Part shown: positions 7,872 to 16,592 of the stretch, in pieces | How the letters are laid out: every line of letters starts with the position of its first letter | How positions within the stretch are numbered: the stretch's first letter is position 1 | NCBI GenBank assembly: GCA_041674385.1 | Contig: JBAYVU010000001.1 | Span: 62,001 to 126,000, forward strand | Source of the DNA: JACRAR01 sp041674385 | GTDB taxonomy: Bacteria; Pseudomonadota; Gammaproteobacteria; Burkholderiales; Rhodocyclaceae | DNA length: 64,000 bases | Direction of reading: 5' to 3' | The notes under the pieces: generated by a model | Told to the model about the DNA's origin: nothing | The model's database searches: none | The model's input: only the letters and a program-made list of their open reading frames with translations | Translations under genes and position numbers: made by a program

Positions 7872-9571
7872 GGCGCGGCCCGAAAAAATTCATGGCGGCC
7901 GCGTCCGCCTTGTTTGGCGCGATACATGGCATGGTCGGCACGGGCAAGCAAGGTCGCGACGCCTTCGCCGTCTTCGGGAAACAGCGCGATACCAATGGAG
8001 AAGCCGAGCGTCAGGCGCTTGTCGCCGACGAGAAACGCCGGAGCGATGGCCTCCATGCATTTCTCCGCCACCGCCTGCGCGGTCGGGCGCGGCTCGTCGA
8101 GGTCGGCCAGCACGATGACGAACTCGTCGCCGCCGAGGCGCGCCACCGTGTCCGCACGCCGCACCGTCTCGCGCAAGCGCTCGGCCACCTCGCGCAGCAC
8201 CGTGTCGCCGATCTCGTGGCCATAGTTGTCGTTGACCGGCTTGAAGCCATCCAGGTCGAGGAACAGCAGCGCGACCTGCTTGCCATGGCGTTCGGCGCGC
8301 GCCATGGCCTGACGCAGACGGTCCTCGAACAAGGCACGGTTGGGCAGGTCTGTCAGGGCATCGTGGTGGGCCATATGGGTCATGCGCGCCTGGTTTTCGT
8401 GCAGGTCCGCCAAGGCCTGTTCCAAGGCAAGGCCGCGTTCCTTCAGCGCGACTTCCTTCTCGTTGAGCCGGTCCGCCAGTCGGTTGAATCCGGCGATCAT
8501 GGCGCCCACCTCGTCGTGGCGGACGATCGGCAGGCGTTGCAGCGTCATGGAACCGTCGGCCATGCGCCGCATCTGCCCGGCGGTGTCGCGCAAGGGGCGC
8601 AGGACGCGGCGCAGGTAGATGCCGACGATGACGATGAAGATCGCTGCCGTAATCAGTCCGCCTTGCAGGATGAATCGCTGTACCTTGTCTACCACGCCGA
8701 GCGATTCTTGCATCGGCATGCGGGCGACGACGACCCAGCCGGTGGAGGGAACCGCGGCGATGGCCGAGAGTTCCTCGATGCCTTTGGCATTGACGGTCGT
8801 GCCGGTGCCGCGAAAGCCCGCCATCACGCGGTCATGCAAGAGATTGATGCCGGGCTGCGGCATCGCTGTCAGCGTCATGGCGGGGTCCGAGGCGACGATG
8901 AAAAGCTTGTCGGCTGGCGATATGACGAGGAAACCGCCGCTTTCTCCGAACCGGCTGTCCTGGATCGGGCCAAGCAGATCGGCGGCAAGCAGTTCCGTGA
9001 TGCCGACCAGGACGGCGAGCTGCTTGCCGTTGTCGTCAATGACATGGGCTGCCATGGTCAGCAAGGGGTGGCCGGTGATTCGGCTACGCAGCGACTTGAC
9101 AATGACGGGGCCGGCACGGTTGCCGATATCCTTGAACCAGTCCTGGTCGTCAAAACGCAACTGCTTGCGTCCGGGGACCTCCGGATACTCGGCAATCAGC
9201 GATGCGCCGTCAGGCGGGATGACCAGCAAACCGTTCGAAAACGGATGGTCGAATTTCTGCCGGTCGGCGAGCCAGGTCTGGAGATCGCGCGGCCGGCCAA
9301 GCAGGTTTCTCGGCAATTCGCGGGCAAGCCGTTCCAGCATGCCTTGCCGGACGGAGATCTTGAGGTCGATGTCGCGGGCGATATAGCTGGCGATCGACAT
9401 CTGGTCCGCCGCGGCAAGCGCTTCCACATGCTCGCGCACGAACTCCTTGAGCACCAGGATGCGCGCCGTGGAACCGACGACCACCAGGAACAGGCCAAAC
9501 AGTATCATGCGAAACAGCAGGCTGTCGGCAAACCGGCGCCAGCGGCCGGGGCCAGGAACGGGCGGTGCCAT
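7868..9571 (-). CDS. membrane-bound diguanylate cyclase with periplasmic sensor and HAMP
   Basis: This 567-residue protein has a membrane helix at about 20-40, a periplasmic Cache-like sensor (about 45-290), a second helix near 300-320, a HAMP segment and a GGDEF domain from about 395. The active site reads LGGDEFVIV. RRAD five residues upstream fits the inhibitory I-site RxxD, so the enzyme should make cyclic di-GMP and be product-inhibited. LPNRALFEDRL and ADHAMYRAKQGGR are the usual flanking GGDEF motifs. The sensed ligand is unknown. It overlaps hemF by four bases, so the two are probably co-transcribed. Confidence 0.93.
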   Translation of the reverse strand: MAPPVPGPGRWRRFADSLLFRMILFGLFLVVVGSTARILVLKEFVREHVEALAAADQMSIASYIARDIDLKISVRQGMLERLARELPRNLLGRPRDLQTWLADRQKFDHPFSNGLLVIPPDGASLIAEYPEVPGRKQLRFDDQDWFKDIGNRAGPVIVKSLRSRITGHPLLTMAAHVIDDNGKQLAVLVGITELLAADLLGPIQDSRFGESGGFLVISPADKLFIVASDPAMTLTAMPQPGINLLHDRVMAGFRGTGTTVNAKGIEELSAIAAVPSTGWVVVARMPMQESLGVVDKVQRFILQGGLITAAIFIVIVGIYLRRVLRPLRDTAGQMRRMADGSMTLQRLPIVRHDEVGAMIAGFNRLADRLNEKEVALKERGLALEQALADLHENQARMTHMAHHDALTDLPNRALFEDRLRQAMARAERHGKQVALLFLDLDGFKPVNDNYGHEIGDTVLREVAERLRETVRRADTVARLGGDEFVIVLADLDEPRPTAQAVAEKCMEAIAPAFLVGDKRLTLGFSIGIALFPEDGEGVATLLARADHAMYRAKQGGRGRHEFFRAAP

Positions 9572-9577
9572 GATCGC

Positions 9578-9670
9578 CTAGCACCGGATGGCGCGATAGC
9601 CGATGTCGTGTCGCAACTGCATGCCGTCGAAACGGATCGGCGCGGCGAATTCATAGGCGCGCTTCGCGGG
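9578..9670 (-). pseudogene. orphan duplicate of the purD 3' end
   Basis: On the minus strand this piece reads KRAYEFAAPIRFDGMQLRHD followed by IGYRAIRC and a stop. The last residues of the intact purD read KRAYEFAQPIRFDGMQLRRD then IGYRAIAKRG. At DNA level 9587-9664 aligns without gaps to 10635-10712 with about six differences. The rest of purD is absent, so this is a severed tail. It flanks the HepT/MntA module on the side opposite purD. Confidence 0.88.
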
Positions 9671-9759
9671 CAGTAATGACAATGCGTGCGGGTGAATTCT
9701 GCTCACTAAGTTAGCCCACCTCCTGAACGCACGCCATAGCAAGTCCCGAGGATGCGGCA
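9671..9759. other. short non-coding spacer beside the purD remnant
   Basis: These 89 bases lie between the purD tail remnant and the hepT stop. I see no gene, dyad or recognisable site. Its left edge marks where similarity to purD ends. Confidence 0.5.
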
Positions 9760-10200
9760 CTAAATCGCCGCCGCTAGCGATTCGACGATGGCGGACATTT
9801 CTTCGACCATGGGATGCGCTAGGTTCAGACGGGCGGCTCGCTGAGCGGGGGTGTCGGGATAATCATGAGCAAGGGCATTGCGTACGGCGCGTATTTCTTC
9901 CCAGCGCTCGGCGGACGGCAGAAGCCGCAGGCGTTCGAGGCGATCCAGCAAATCGCGCATGGGACTGTCTTCAAGGGGCTCGTCCAGCTTGTCCACCAAT
10001 ACGGCGCGGAAAGCCTTCTGGCCGAGCGTATCCTGCAGACGGGAAAAGCGGAAGGCAAACTGGTCGAGAGCGGCCACCAGATCGTCGCTCGGCGACGCCA
10101 TGTGTTCTGCGGTCAGCGGCCACGGGATGCGACGGCTTGCGGCGCGCAGGTAGTGCAGGTGGCGACGGGATTGGTCAAGCGCTTGCTCGGCAGTTGTCAC
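9760..10200 (-). CDS. hepT: HepT-like HEPN toxin
   Basis: This 146-residue all-helical protein carries RNALAHDY near residue 108, an exact Rx4HxY motif. That motif is the active site of HepT-type HEPN RNases; in characterised HepT/MntA systems the Tyr is AMPylated by the antitoxin. The protein starts with GTG in a GTGA overlap with the nucleotidyltransferase gene, the usual antitoxin-first order of this family. HEPN toxins cleave RNA when freed from the partner. The sequence also resembles the nucleotidyltransferase substrate-binding group (HI0074). The gene sits between purD and a duplicated purD tail, which points to acquisition as a cassette. Confidence 0.85.
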   Translation of the reverse strand: MTTAEQALDQSRRHLHYLRAASRRIPWPLTAEHMASPSDDLVAALDQFAFRFSRLQDTLGQKAFRAVLVDKLDEPLEDSPMRDLLDRLERLRLLPSAERWEEIRAVRNALAHDYPDTPAQRAARLNLAHPMVEEMSAIVESLAAAI

Positions 10201-10487
10201 AGAATGACTCCCTCGCGGCGTGCGACGGCATGGATCGGCAACTCGCCGTCGACAGACTTGACCACCAGGTCGATCTTGCGGTCCCCCAGCCGGCGGGCAA
10301 GACGAGCCAGCATGCGCAACCGCCGCTCTTCCGCCTCCGCCGCGACCAGTTCGGTTTCGACATAAAGGTCGATGTCGCCGCCGCGGGCGCTGTCGTCGAG
10401 ACGGGAGCCGAACAAACGCACCGGCCCGCCGAACATCTCGGCGGCTGTGTCGCGAATGATGGCGGCGGTGTCTGCACTAAGTCTCAT
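10197..10487 (-). CDS. mntA: MntA-like minimal nucleotidyltransferase antitoxin
   Basis: This 96-residue protein has the minimal nucleotidyltransferase signature VRLFGSRLDDSARGGDIDLY, giving GS-x9-DxD with the two catalytic acidic residues intact. In HepT/MntA pairs this enzyme neutralises the HEPN toxin by adding AMP to its Rx4HxY tyrosine. I chose the ATG at 10487 because MRLSADTAAIIRDTAAEMFG fits the family; an in-frame TTG at 10529 would add 14 unlikely residues. The gene is followed directly by hepT with a four-base overlap. Confidence 0.85.
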   Translation of the reverse strand: MRLSADTAAIIRDTAAEMFGGPVRLFGSRLDDSARGGDIDLYVETELVAAEAEERRLRMLARLARRLGDRKIDLVVKSVDGELPIHAVARREGVIL

Positions 10488-10619
10488 GAGACCAATGATA
10501 AACCCATCGGCCCGCTTCTGCGAACCCAAAGGCGCAGACTAACGCCGCGCGCGAAACGGCGGAAATCGGCCAAATCGGCTAAATAAGCCGATGGGTGACT
10601 CAGGGCAATTGGCGCGGTT
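10488..10619. promoter_or_regulatory. spacer upstream of mntA and downstream of purD
   Basis: This 132-base spacer should hold the mntA promoter and the purD 3' region. A 10-base inverted repeat, ACCCATCGGC at 10502-10511 and its complement at 10587-10596, brackets most of it. AATCGGC is also directly repeated at 10564-10570 and 10573-10579. No terminator with a T-tract is seen. Confidence 0.4.
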
Positions 10620-11894
10620 TCAGCCGCGCTTGGCGATGGCGCGATAGCCGATGTCGCGGCGCAACTGCATGCCGTCGAAGCGGATCGGCTGGGCGAATTC
10701 GTAGGCGCGCTTCTGCGCGGCGCGGGCGTTGTCTCCCAGGGCGGTGACGCACAGCACGCGGCCGCCGGCAGTGACAATGTGGCCGTCGCGCTGCGCCGTG
10801 CCGGCATGGAACACATGGCCATCTTCGGCGGGTTTGGGCAGATCGTGAATCGTGTCGCCCTTGCGCGGGGCATCCGGGTACCCGGCGGCGGCCAGCACCA
10901 CACCCAGCGCGACGCGCCTGTCCCAGTCGGCTTCGATCCTGTCGAGATGGCCGTCGATGGCCGCATCGACCAGGTCGACCAGGTCGCTCTTGAGGCGCAG
11001 CATGATCGGCTGGGCTTCGGGGTCGCCCATGCGGCAGTTGTATTCGATCACCCGGGGCGTGCCGTCGGGCATGATCATCAGGCCGGCATAGAGGAAGCCG
11101 GTATACACGATGCCGTCCTTGGCCATGCCGTTGATGGTCGGCATGATGATTTCGCGCATGACTTGTGCATGCACTTTCGGCGTCACCACGGGGGCCGGCG
11201 AATAGGCGCCCATGCCGCCGGTGTTGGGTCCCTGGTCGCCGTCCTTGAGGCGCTTGTGATCCTGGCTGGTGGCCAGGGCCAGCGCATGCACGCCGTCGGC
11301 CATGACGATGAAGCTGGCTTCCTCGCCGTCGAGAAACTCTTCGATGACCACCCGCGAGCCGGCATCGCCCATGCGATTGTCGAGCAGCATCATGTCGATG
11401 GCGGCATGGGCTTCGGCGAGCGACATCGCCACCACCACGCCTTTGCCGGCGGCCAGGCCGTCGGCCTTGATGACGATCGGGGCGCCTTGGCTATCGACAT
11501 AGGCGTGGGCCTCGGCGGCCGCGGAAAAGGTGGCGAACTTCGCCGTCGGGATGCCATGGCGCATCATGAAACGCTTGGCGAAATCCTTGGAGCTTTCCAG
11601 CTGCGCCGCCGCCTGCGTCGGTCCGAAAATGCGCAAGTCGGCGGCCCGAAAGGCATCGACGATGCCGGCGGCCAGCGGCGCTTCCGGGCCGACGACGGTG
11701 GCATAAATCTGCTCCGCCTGGGCATAGGCCACCAGTTCGGGAATGCCTGTCAATGGGAGGTTCTCGACGCCGTCCTCGCCCGCCGTGCCGGCATTGCCCG
11801 GCGCGACCATGACTTTCTGCACACGCGGCGATTGCGCCAGGCGCCAGGCCAGCGCATGTTCGCGTCCGCCGGAACCGATGACTAGCAGTTTCAT
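10620..11894 (-). CDS. purD: phosphoribosylamine-glycine ligase
   Basis: This 424-residue enzyme makes glycinamide ribonucleotide from phosphoribosylamine, glycine and ATP in purine synthesis. The start MKLLVIGSGGREHALAWRLA is conserved, so the longer open frame upstream is ignored. ATP-grasp features include PIVIKADGLAAGKGVVVA, RVVIEEFLDGEEASF and YNCRMGDPEAQ. It follows purH with a 16-base gap, so the two should be one operon. Its last 26 codons are duplicated at 9578-9670. Confidence 0.97.
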   Translation of the reverse strand: MKLLVIGSGGREHALAWRLAQSPRVQKVMVAPGNAGTAGEDGVENLPLTGIPELVAYAQAEQIYATVVGPEAPLAAGIVDAFRAADLRIFGPTQAAAQLESSKDFAKRFMMRHGIPTAKFATFSAAAEAHAYVDSQGAPIVIKADGLAAGKGVVVAMSLAEAHAAIDMMLLDNRMGDAGSRVVIEEFLDGEEASFIVMADGVHALALATSQDHKRLKDGDQGPNTGGMGAYSPAPVVTPKVHAQVMREIIMPTINGMAKDGIVYTGFLYAGLMIMPDGTPRVIEYNCRMGDPEAQPIMLRLKSDLVDLVDAAIDGHLDRIEADWDRRVALGVVLAAAGYPDAPRKGDTIHDLPKPAEDGHVFHAGTAQRDGHIVTAGGRVLCVTALGDNARAAQKRAYEFAQPIRFDGMQLRRDIGYRAIAKRG

Positions 11895-11910
11895 GGGCAG
11901 GGAACGCGCT

Positions 11911-13524
11911 TCAATGTCTGAAATGCCGGAAGCCGGTATACACCATGGCGATGCCATGCTCATCGGCCGCCGCGATGACTTCCGCATCGCGCACCGACCC
12001 GCCGGGCTGGATCACCGCCGTGGCGCCGGCATTGGCCAGCACATCGAGGCCGTCGCGGAAAGGAAAGAAGGCATCCGAGGCGGCCACCGAGCCCCTCACG
12101 CTGAGGCCGTTGTTTTCGGCTTTGATGGCGGCGATGCGCGCCGAGTCGACGCGGCTCATCTGGCCTGCGCCGACGCCCACCGTCATGCCGTCCTTGCAAT
12201 AGACGATGGCGTTCGATTTGACGTATTTGGCGACGCGCCAGGCGAACAGCAGGTCGCTTATCTCCTGCGCGCTCGGCGCACGCTTGGTCACCAGCTTCAG
12301 GTCGGCCTGGGCGATGCGCGCCACATCGGCCGTCTGTACCAGCAGGCCGCCGCCGACTCGCTTGAAGTCGAGCGCGCCGCCGCCTTTCCCGTTCGCGGCA
12401 TGGGCTGCCATGGGGATGCTCAACACCCGCAGGTTCTGCTTGGCCGCGAATACGGCGCGCGCTTCGGCCGTGATTTCCGGTGCGATGATGACTTCGGCGA
12501 ACTGGCCGGAAATGGCCTCTGCCGCGGCTTTGTCGATGGCGACGTTGAGCGCGATGATCCCGCCGAAAGCCGAGGTCGGATCGGTGCTGAACGCCTTGCG
12601 GTAAGCTTCCACCGCGCTCGCGGCAACCGCCACGCCGCATGGATTGGCGTGCTTGACGATGACGCAGGTCGCGCTATGCGCGGCGGCCTCGAAAGCTTTG
12701 ACGCATTCCCAGGCGGCGTCGGCATCGGCGATGTTGTTGTAGGAGAGTTCCTTGCCCTGCAACTGGGTGTAGTTGGCGATGTTGCCGGTCGAGGAGTCGT
12801 TCGCCAAACCGCGCTCGCGATAGAAGGCGGCCTGCTGATGCGGATTCTCGCCGTAGCGCAGGGTATCGAGTTTGTCGAAAGCCAGCTGCAGCCGTTCCGG
12901 GAAAATGCCGCACCGGTTCTCGGCGTCGAGGCTGGTAAGGTAATTGGCAATCGCCGAATCGTAGCGTGCCGTGTGGGTGAAAGCCTTCTTCGCCAGGGCG
13001 AAGCGGGTCTGGTAAGACAGCGTACAACCGTTGGCGCGCAGCTCGTCGATGATGCCGGCATAGTCTTCCGGATCGGTGACCACCCCGACGCCGCCCTGCT
13101 CGTTGCCGTGGTTCTTGGCGGCGGCGCGCACCATGGTCGGGCCGCCGATGTCGATGTTCTCGATCGCCTCTTCTATGGTGCAGTCGTGCTTGGCGATGGC
13201 CTGCTGGAATGGGTAGAGATTCACCACCACCAGGTCGATGCACGGAATGCCGTGGGTCTCCATGGTGCGCAGATGTTCCGGCAAGTCGCGCCGGCCCAGG
13301 ATGCCTCCATGCACCTTGGGATGGAGCGTCTTGACGCGGCCATCGAGCATCTCGGGGAATCCGGTGTAGTCGGAAACTTCGGTGACGGCCAGGCCGGCAT
13401 CGCGCAGCAGCTTGGCGGTGCCGCCGGTGGACAGCAACTTGATGCCGAGGGTATGCAAGGCACGGGCAAAGTCGACAACGTCGCGCTTGTCGGAAACGCT
13501 GATCAGGGCTTGGGTCAGTTTCAT
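11911..13524 (-). CDS. purH: bifunctional AICAR transformylase / IMP cyclohydrolase
   Basis: This 537-residue enzyme performs the last two steps of IMP synthesis. The N-terminal MGS-like IMP cyclohydrolase domain shows ALISVSDKRDVVDFARAL, LLSTGGTAKLLRDAG and GRVKTLHPKVHGGIL. The C-terminal formyltransferase domain includes QGKELSYNNIADADAAWE and VIVKHANPCGVA. The length is as expected. It lies downstream of dusB-fis and upstream of purD, a betaproteobacterial arrangement. Confidence 0.97.
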   Translation of the reverse strand: MKLTQALISVSDKRDVVDFARALHTLGIKLLSTGGTAKLLRDAGLAVTEVSDYTGFPEMLDGRVKTLHPKVHGGILGRRDLPEHLRTMETHGIPCIDLVVVNLYPFQQAIAKHDCTIEEAIENIDIGGPTMVRAAAKNHGNEQGGVGVVTDPEDYAGIIDELRANGCTLSYQTRFALAKKAFTHTARYDSAIANYLTSLDAENRCGIFPERLQLAFDKLDTLRYGENPHQQAAFYRERGLANDSSTGNIANYTQLQGKELSYNNIADADAAWECVKAFEAAAHSATCVIVKHANPCGVAVAASAVEAYRKAFSTDPTSAFGGIIALNVAIDKAAAEAISGQFAEVIIAPEITAEARAVFAAKQNLRVLSIPMAAHAANGKGGGALDFKRVGGGLLVQTADVARIAQADLKLVTKRAPSAQEISDLLFAWRVAKYVKSNAIVYCKDGMTVGVGAGQMSRVDSARIAAIKAENNGLSVRGSVAASDAFFPFRDGLDVLANAGATAVIQPGGSVRDAEVIAAADEHGIAMVYTGFRHFRH

Positions 13525-13632
13525 GTTTTAGCGCAGGGACCAGAGATGACATCGAAATAATCCCCGGTGGGGATATCCATGCCGGCCTCTGCGCCCGCTG
13601 CGTCCTTTGCGGTTAATGGTTACTCTGGTTAC
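13525..13632 (-). terminator. fis/purH spacer with a small hairpin
   Basis: The spacer between fis and purH contains a hairpin at 13560-13574 (ATCCCC, loop GGT, GGGGAT). On the minus strand it is followed by TATTTC. It could be a weak terminator or attenuator after dusB-fis. The stem is only six pairs and the T-tract is poor. Confidence 0.35.
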
Positions 13633-13866
13633 TCAAAGCAGCTCGTACTCGGTCAACTTTCGTCGCAGTGTGTTGCGGTTGATGCCCAGCATGTTTGCGG
13701 CGACGGTCTGGTTCCCGTCGGCATGGTGCATGACCGTTTCGAGCATCGATTGTTCGACGTTTCTCAGCACCATGTCGTAAATGGTGTTCGGCTTCTCGCC
13801 GTCGAGATCGCGAAAATAGCGATTGAGGGTGCGCCTGACGCAATCGGCGATTTCATTAGTGTTCAT
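13633..13866 (-). CDS. fis: Fis-family DNA-binding protein
   Basis: This 77-residue nucleoid protein has the C-terminal helix-turn-helix GNQTVAANMLGINRNTLRRK, the conserved DNA-binding end of Fis. Betaproteobacterial Fis proteins are shorter than the 98-residue E. coli protein, so the length is normal here. It bends DNA and modulates transcription of rRNA and other growth-linked genes. The ATG overlaps the dusB stop by four bases, the conserved dusB-fis pairing. Confidence 0.95.
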   Translation of the reverse strand: MNTNEIADCVRRTLNRYFRDLDGEKPNTIYDMVLRNVEQSMLETVMHHADGNQTVAANMLGINRNTLRRKLTEYELL

Positions 13867-14882
13867 GCGGCTAACATTTCCTCGCAGGAGAAACGCTGAT
13901 TGGCTGCGCCCGGGTGGGCGTAGCCGAGGAAAAACTCCTCGGTCGCGGACAGTTGCTCCTCGACTTCGGAGAGCTGGTTCATGCTATGACGGAAGCGTGC
14001 CGCGCCATCCAGTCCCTTGGTATACCAGGCGATGTGCTTGCGGGCGATTTTGACGCCGGTCTGCTCGCCGTAGAAAGCGTACAGTTCGGCCAGGTGGCGA
14101 CGAAGTATGCCGTGGATCTCGACGGCGCTGGGCGGCGGCGGCAGCTTGCCGCTGACGAGGTAATGCTCGATCTCACGGAATATCCACGGACGGCCTTGGG
14201 CAGCGCGGCCGATCATCAGGCCGTCGGCCTGGGTGTAGTCGAGAACGAACTTGGCCTTTTGCGGCGTGTCGATGTCGCCGTTGGCGATCACCGGGATTTT
14301 GATCTGGGATTTGACCAGCGCGATCGTGTCGTATTCGGCGCACCCCTGGTACTGGTCGGCGCGCGTCCGGCCGTGAATGGCGACGGCGCGGATGCCGCTG
14401 GCCTCGGCGATGCGTGCGATGGCGGGGGCATTCTTGTGCTCGCGATTCCAACCGGTGCGGAACTTCAGGGTCACCGGAACGCCGGGTACGGCCGCCACCA
14501 CGGCTTCGAGGATTCTCGCCACCAGCGGCTCGTCCTGCATCAGCGCCGAACCGGCCATGACATTGCAAATCTTCTTGGCAGGGCAGCCCATGTTGATGTC
14601 GATGATCTGCGCACCCTGCTCCACGTTGTGGCGGGCCGCTGCCGCCATCATGCGCGGATCGGCGCCGGCGATCTGCACGGCGATCGGCTCCGTCTCGCCT
14701 TCGTGGTTGGCGCGCCGCAGCGTCTTGGCGCTGCCGTAGAGCAAGGAGTTGGAGGTCACCATTTCCGATACGGCCAGCCCCGCTCCGAGCTGCTTGCACA
14801 ACTGGCGGAAAGGCCGGTCGGTCACTCCCGCCATGGGCGCGACGAACAAATTATTGCGGAGGGTGAAACCGGCGAATTGCAT
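13863..14882 (-). CDS. dusB: tRNA-dihydrouridine synthase B
   Basis: This 339-residue flavoenzyme reduces uridines in the tRNA D-loop using NADPH and FMN. The family start FVAPMAGVTDRPFRQLCKQL is present, as are INMGCPAKKICNVMAGSAL (catalytic Cys), KFRTGWNREHKNA and IPVIANGDIDTPQKA. The length and the overlap with fis are typical. The region 14883-15068 upstream holds no gene and probably carries the operon promoter. Confidence 0.96.
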   Translation of the reverse strand: MQFAGFTLRNNLFVAPMAGVTDRPFRQLCKQLGAGLAVSEMVTSNSLLYGSAKTLRRANHEGETEPIAVQIAGADPRMMAAAARHNVEQGAQIIDINMGCPAKKICNVMAGSALMQDEPLVARILEAVVAAVPGVPVTLKFRTGWNREHKNAPAIARIAEASGIRAVAIHGRTRADQYQGCAEYDTIALVKSQIKIPVIANGDIDTPQKAKFVLDYTQADGLMIGRAAQGRPWIFREIEHYLVSGKLPPPPSAVEIHGILRRHLAELYAFYGEQTGVKIARKHIAWYTKGLDGAARFRHSMNQLSEVEEQLSATEEFFLGYAHPGAANQRFSCEEMLAA

Positions 14883-15068
14883 TGGTGCGCTGCGAGGAAT
14901 GGAATCGGCTCAAACGGAAAAGCGATTCTACCGCAAAGCGAGTGCCGTCAAGCAGGGTCGCTGGCGCAATGCAATAAAGTATGAATGCGTATACCGATGA
15001 ATGGCTGCGATCGAGCCGAACAGGATATCCGCCCTGGTTTCTTAGAATCTTGTCTCGTCGAAGGCGAA
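14883..15068. other. intergenic region upstream of dusB
   Basis: These 186 bases separate dusB from the 3' end of the DUF3147 gene, both on the minus strand. It should contain the dusB-fis promoter. I see no clear -35/-10 pair, terminator or small gene. Confidence 0.4.
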
Positions 15069-15419
15069 TTACAAATTAACGCCCATCCGCCGCAGCAGCG
15101 GCAGCAGCGCTGCGTAGCAACCCGCCGTTGCCAGGATCGACAGTCCCAGACTTGCCCAAAAGCCCACGCCATTCCTCAACAAGAGAGGGAGTAGCAGAAA
15201 TAGAAGCAGCGAGGGGATGACCAGCCAGAATACCTGGCTGGACAGCTCGGCGATTTTCTCCGGCTGAGCGCCCTCCACCTGAAGCCAGACGAAGGCTAGC
15301 AGCGAGGTGAGGGGAAGCGAGGCAAGCAAGGCCGCAAATCCCGTGGAACGCTTGGCGATTTCCGAGATGGCGACGATGATCAATGCCGAGAGGAAGAGCT
15401 TGATGGCGTAATAAAGCAT
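15069..15419 (-). CDS. DUF3147 family small membrane protein
   Basis: This 116-residue protein is almost entirely hydrophobic with four predicted helices. Recognisable parts are ALIIVAISEIAKRSTGFAAL, LASLPLTSLLAFVWL, VFWLVIPSLLLFLLLPLLLR and a final helix near 95-110. This matches the DUF3147 (GlpM-like) family of inner membrane proteins of unknown function. The ATG at 15419 is preferred over an upstream TTG at 15443. It follows ubiH with a gap of 36 bases. Confidence 0.8.
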   Translation of the reverse strand: MLYYAIKLFLSALIIVAISEIAKRSTGFAALLASLPLTSLLAFVWLQVEGAQPEKIAELSSQVFWLVIPSLLLFLLLPLLLRNGVGFWASLGLSILATAGCYAALLPLLRRMGVNL

Positions 15420-15455
15420 AGTGGTCTTCGTGCAGTCATCCAAATAGGTGCGCTC

Positions 15456-16592
15456 TCACGGCCATGCCCGCGCGCCGTACATCATGCGCCTGGCGACGAG
15501 ATTGCGCAGGGGCGGCAGCATGTCCATGGCCAGCAATCCCAAGCCGCGCGCCTGACGCAGCAGCGCGTTGTCGTTGCTGAATACCCGCACCAAGATGTCC
15601 GTGAAGGCTATCGTGCTGCGCCGGTCGAGGCGGCGTGCGGCGGCATAGCGGGAGAGCGGTTCCGCCGCGCCGGGGTCGGGTGCGTCGGCCAGCACGCGCG
15701 CCAGTTCCCAGACGTCGCGCAAGGCCAGGTTGAAGCCCTGGCCGGCGACCGGATGCAAGGTCTGGGCGGCATTGCCGAGCCAGACGCAACGTTGTCTGAC
15801 GGGGGATTTGCGGTAGCGCAGGACCAGCGGGAAAACCTGTCGCGGCGAGACACCGACGAACTTCAGCCGGCTGCCGAAATGCGCCTGCAATCGGGCCAGG
15901 AATTCCTCGTCCGATAGGGCTGCCAGCATTGCCGCCTGCTCCGCCGGACAAGTGTAGACCACTGCCAGTTGCCCCGCGTAAGGCAACAGCGCCAGCGGCC
16001 CGTGCGGCGTGAAGCGTTCGTAGGCGACGTTGGGCGGCAATGACTCCGCCGCGACGGTGCAGATCACGGCGTCCTGGCCATAGTCGCGAACCACGGCAGA
16101 AGCGTCCGGCGCAATGGCGCCCTCGGCATTGACGACCAGGCGCGCGGTGACGCTTTCCCCGCCGCACTGCAGACGGACTTCGCTGGCGGTGGTGCCGGTT
16201 GGCACGACCCGGCTATGTTCATGGAACACGATCCGCGCTTGCGAGAGTGCGGCGTCGAGCGCCGCGCCGATGCCGGAAGCGGCTGCGACATAGCCCAGCG
16301 CCGGCACGTTCTGCTCCTCAGCCGTCAGGCGGGTGCGGCCGAAGCCGCCACGCTGCGAGACATGGATGGTGTCGATGTCGGTGCTGTCGATAGCCGGCCA
16401 GACCCCCAGCCATTCGAGGATCTGCCGCGATCCATGCGACAGCGCAAGAATGCGTTGGTCTTCCAGCACACTCGCACGCCGGCGGGCTTCGTATATCCGT
16501 GCGCTGACACCCTGGCGCTGCAAGGCCAGCGCGAGCGCCCTGGCGGCCAAACCGCCGCCGACAATGGCGACCGGGATGCATGCATCAGTCAT
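15456..16592 (-). CDS. ubiH: UbiH/UbiF-family FAD-dependent ubiquinone hydroxylase
   Basis: This 378-residue flavoprotein hydroxylates the ring of ubiquinone precursors. The N-terminal dinucleotide fold is IVGGGLAARALALALQRQGV, and the family FAD motif appears as WLGNAAQTLHPVAGQGFNLA near residue 270. RVFSNDNALLRQARGLGLLA near the end is typical of the UbiH/UbiF/VisC group. Which ring position it acts on cannot be told from sequence. It overlaps pepP by eight bases. A coq7-type hydroxylase for the same pathway lies at 28.3 kb. Confidence 0.88.
   Translation of the reverse strand: MTDACIPVAIVGGGLAARALALALQRQGVSARIYEARRRASVLEDQRILALSHGSRQILEWLGVWPAIDSTDIDTIHVSQRGGFGRTRLTAEEQNVPALGYVAAASGIGAALDAALSQARIVFHEHSRVVPTGTTASEVRLQCGGESVTARLVVNAEGAIAPDASAVVRDYGQDAVICTVAAESLPPNVAYERFTPHGPLALLPYAGQLAVVYTCPAEQAAMLAALSDEEFLARLQAHFGSRLKFVGVSPRQVFPLVLRYRKSPVRQRCVWLGNAAQTLHPVAGQGFNLALRDVWELARVLADAPDPGAAEPLSRYAAARRLDRRSTIAFTDILVRVFSNDNALLRQARGLGLLAMDMLPPLRNLVARRMMYGARAWP

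Noticed and set aside
7892..9676. 594-codon plus-strand frame opposite the diguanylate cyclase
   Set aside because: The minus-strand protein has complete HAMP and GGDEF domains. The plus-strand frame has no family features.
11743..13560. 605-codon plus-strand frame opposite purH
   Set aside because: purH is unmistakable on the other strand, and this frame has shadow composition without recognisable motifs.
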